Source: R-RK-3 sp031399085
GTDB lineage: Bacteria > Pseudomonadota > Alphaproteobacteria > Rhizobiales > Rhodomicrobiaceae
Direction of reading: 5' to 3'
Assembly: GCA_031399085.1 (NCBI GenBank)
Contig: JANNOQ010000058.1
Location: forward strand, 14,576 to 78,575
DNA: 64,000 nt
Positions within the stretch are counted from its first letter, which is position 1. Each line of letters begins with the position of its first letter. A model generated the notes under the pieces. It made no database searches. It was not told the origin of the DNA and worked only from the letters and a program-made list of their open reading frames with translations. Made by a program: the position numbers and the translations under genes. Of this stretch, positions 62,758 through 64,000 are shown piece after piece.

Positions 62758-64000
62758 GGCGCAACATCCTTGGGGTCGATAATTGTGAATTGGGGAATGG
62801 GGACGATGAATTTGGCGCCCCAGCCGCCCGCATGGCGCATCTGCTGGACGATTTCCTGCTTCAAATTCCATGGCAGGATGAAGATGTAGTCAGGTTTGGC
62901 CTCATCGAGCGCCTCGGGCGGCAGGATCGGGATGCGCATTCCCGGCGTGAAGCGGCCATGTTTATAGGGGTTGCGGTCGACGGTGAAATTGAGGAAATCG
63001 CGGCCGATAGCGCAATAGTTGAGCAGCGTGTTGCCCTTGCCCGGCGCGCCGTAGCCACAGATGGTTTTGCCCTCATCCTTGATCTTTATGAGTCCGGCGA
63101 GCAGCTTGCGCTTGGTCGTGCTCACCTGCTCGGCGAAAAATGCGTAGGTGCGGATATCGCGGAAGCCAAGCCGCTCCTCATGAGCGATAAGCGCTGCAAC
63201 GGCGCCGGAAGCGCGATGCGCCGAGCCCTTATGCGCCAAATACACCCGCAGCGAGCCGCCATGCGTCGTCAGTTCCTCGACGTCGATCAGCTTCAGCCCG
63301 TGTCGCGCGCCCATCGCCTCGATGGTGACGAAGGAAAAGTATGAGAAATGCTCGTGATAGATGGTGTCGAACTGGTTTTCCGCGATCAGCCGTTCCAGAT
63401 GCGGGAATTCCAGCGTGATGATACCTTCGGGCTTGAGCAGGATCGCCATGCCGGCGACGAAATCGTTCAGGTCGGGCACCTGGGCAAGCACATTGTTGCC
63501 CGCGATCAGGTCGGCGCGCTTGCCCTCCGCCACCAGCCGCTCCGCCAGCGCCACGCCGAAAAATTCGGTGACGCTCGGGATGCCCTTGCCGATGGCGACC
63601 TGCGCGACGTTGACCGCCGGCTCGATGCCCAGCACCGGCACGCCGAGGGGCAGGAAATGCTGCAGCAGGTAGCCGTCATTGCTGGCCAGCTCGACCGCGA
63701 GGCTGTCGGGGCCCAGATCCAGCCGCTTGGCGACCATCTCGACATAGGCTTTGGCGTGCGCCACCCAGCTGGTCGAGTAGGAGGAGAAATAGGCGTATTC
63801 GCGGAAGATGTGCTCTGGGGTCACATATTCCTTGAGCTGCACCAGGAAGCACTGGTCGCAGACCAGCACATGCAGCGGGAAGAACGGCTCCATCGCGTCG
63901 AGCTCGTCCGCTTTCAGGAAGCTTTCACACAGCGGCGACATGCCGAGATCGACAAAACTATGCGTCAGGCCCGCGCCGCAGAGGCGGCAGGCGGTCAGAT
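62754..64000 (-). CDS. Sugar C-methyltransferase, class I SAM-dependent (5-prime end outside window)
   Basis: The frame continues to the window edge without a start: the first visible residues include TACRLCGAGLTHSFVDLG, a CxxC zinc-binding motif of the Methyltransf_13 domain, followed by VCDQCFLVQL with a second Cys pair. The SAM-binding domain has AVELASNDGYLLQHFLPLGVPVLGIEPA. EFPHLERLIAENQFDTIYHEHFSYFS is the catalytic region of TylC3/NovU-type C-methyltransferases, and the C-terminal domain holds GYGAPGKGNTLLNYC. It is thought to methylate a dTDP- or CDP-linked deoxysugar. At least 414 residues are visible. Confidence 0.9.
   Translation of the reverse strand, partial: LTACRLCGAGLTHSFVDLGMSPLCESFLKADELDAMEPFFPLHVLVCDQCFLVQLKEYVTPEHIFREYAYFSSYSTSWVAHAKAYVEMVAKRLDLGPDSLAVELASNDGYLLQHFLPLGVPVLGIEPAVNVAQVAIGKGIPSVTEFFGVALAERLVAEGKRADLIAGNNVLAQVPDLNDFVAGMAILLKPEGIITLEFPHLERLIAENQFDTIYHEHFSYFSFVTIEAMGARHGLKLIDVEELTTHGGSLRVYLAHKGSAHRASGAVAALIAHEERLGFRDIRTYAFFAEQVSTTKRKLLAGLIKIKDEGKTICGYGAPGKGNTLLNYCAIGRDFLNFTVDRNPYKHGRFTPGMRIPILPPEALDEAKPDYIFILPWNLKQEIVQQMRHAGGWGAKFIVPIPQFTIIDPKDVAP

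Overview
The window reads as a chromosomal piece of a high-GC alphaproteobacterium, most likely of the order Hyphomicrobiales (Rhizobiales). The reasons are a classic dcw cluster with a meso-diaminopimelate type MurE, an RpoD and a zinc-ligand-poor DnaG of the type I associate with that order, a Mur/Fur-type palindrome in front of mntH, and many small secreted proteins and DUF families typical of that group. Genus cannot be told from the sequence. Most genes are ordinary chromosomal genes. The stretch from about 45.5 to 52 kb is visibly more AT-rich and is accessory DNA.

Layout. Bases 1-11853 (minus strand) carry the division and cell-wall cluster mraZ-rsmH-ftsL-ftsI-murE-murF-mraY-murD-ftsW-murG-murC (murC cut by the window edge). 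Most genes overlap or nearly touch. Three exact TGGGA boxes plus one degenerate box at 10-bp steps upstream of mraZ look like the MraZ operator. A nested palindromic repeat sits between mraY and murD. Bases 12.3-22.4 kb hold two tandem paralogous secreted proteins, thrS, an orphan TAXI-type binding protein, an EamA transporter, a lipoprotein, an FAD monooxygenase, a zf-CHCC protein, a patatin and a Uma2 protein. Bases 22.5-26.8 kb hold dnaG-rpoD, in which rpoD has an in-frame amber codon at a normally conserved lysine. Bases 27-45.8 kb hold a BrnT/BrnA toxin-antitoxin pair, a CitE-like lyase, pdxY, asd, leuB, leuD, a Gram-negative sortase with its LPQTA substrate, an HDAC-like deacetylase, a secreted caspase-like protein, mntH and a lone Phd-type antitoxin.

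The most interesting region is 45.8-56.1 kb. A three-gene minus-strand operon (winged-helix-like protein, large dual P-loop HerA-like ATPase, DUF4238 protein) is interrupted in its last gene by a 4.8-kb transposable element. The element has about 20-bp terminal inverted repeats, an apparent 8-bp target duplication and one IS1-like DDE transposase at its right end. Removing it restores the DUF4238 reading frame exactly. Its cargo is a translationally coupled pair (DUF4365 nuclease-like protein plus a 379-aa unknown), a small basic protein, and an unknown protein next to an XRE-ImmA/IrrE metallopeptidase. This looks like a transporter IS carrying defence- or toxin-antitoxin-like genes into another candidate defence operon.

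Bases 56.4-64 kb hold a DUF2147 protein, intergenic inverted repeats, a PLP aminotransferase / LysR-effector-domain / urea-type binding protein / cysteine hydrolase cluster that suggests use of a urea-like nitrogen compound, and a minus-strand sugar-nucleotide cluster (C-methyltransferase, nucleotidyltransferase, PIG-L deacetylase) running off the window. No rRNA, tRNA or CRISPR array was seen.
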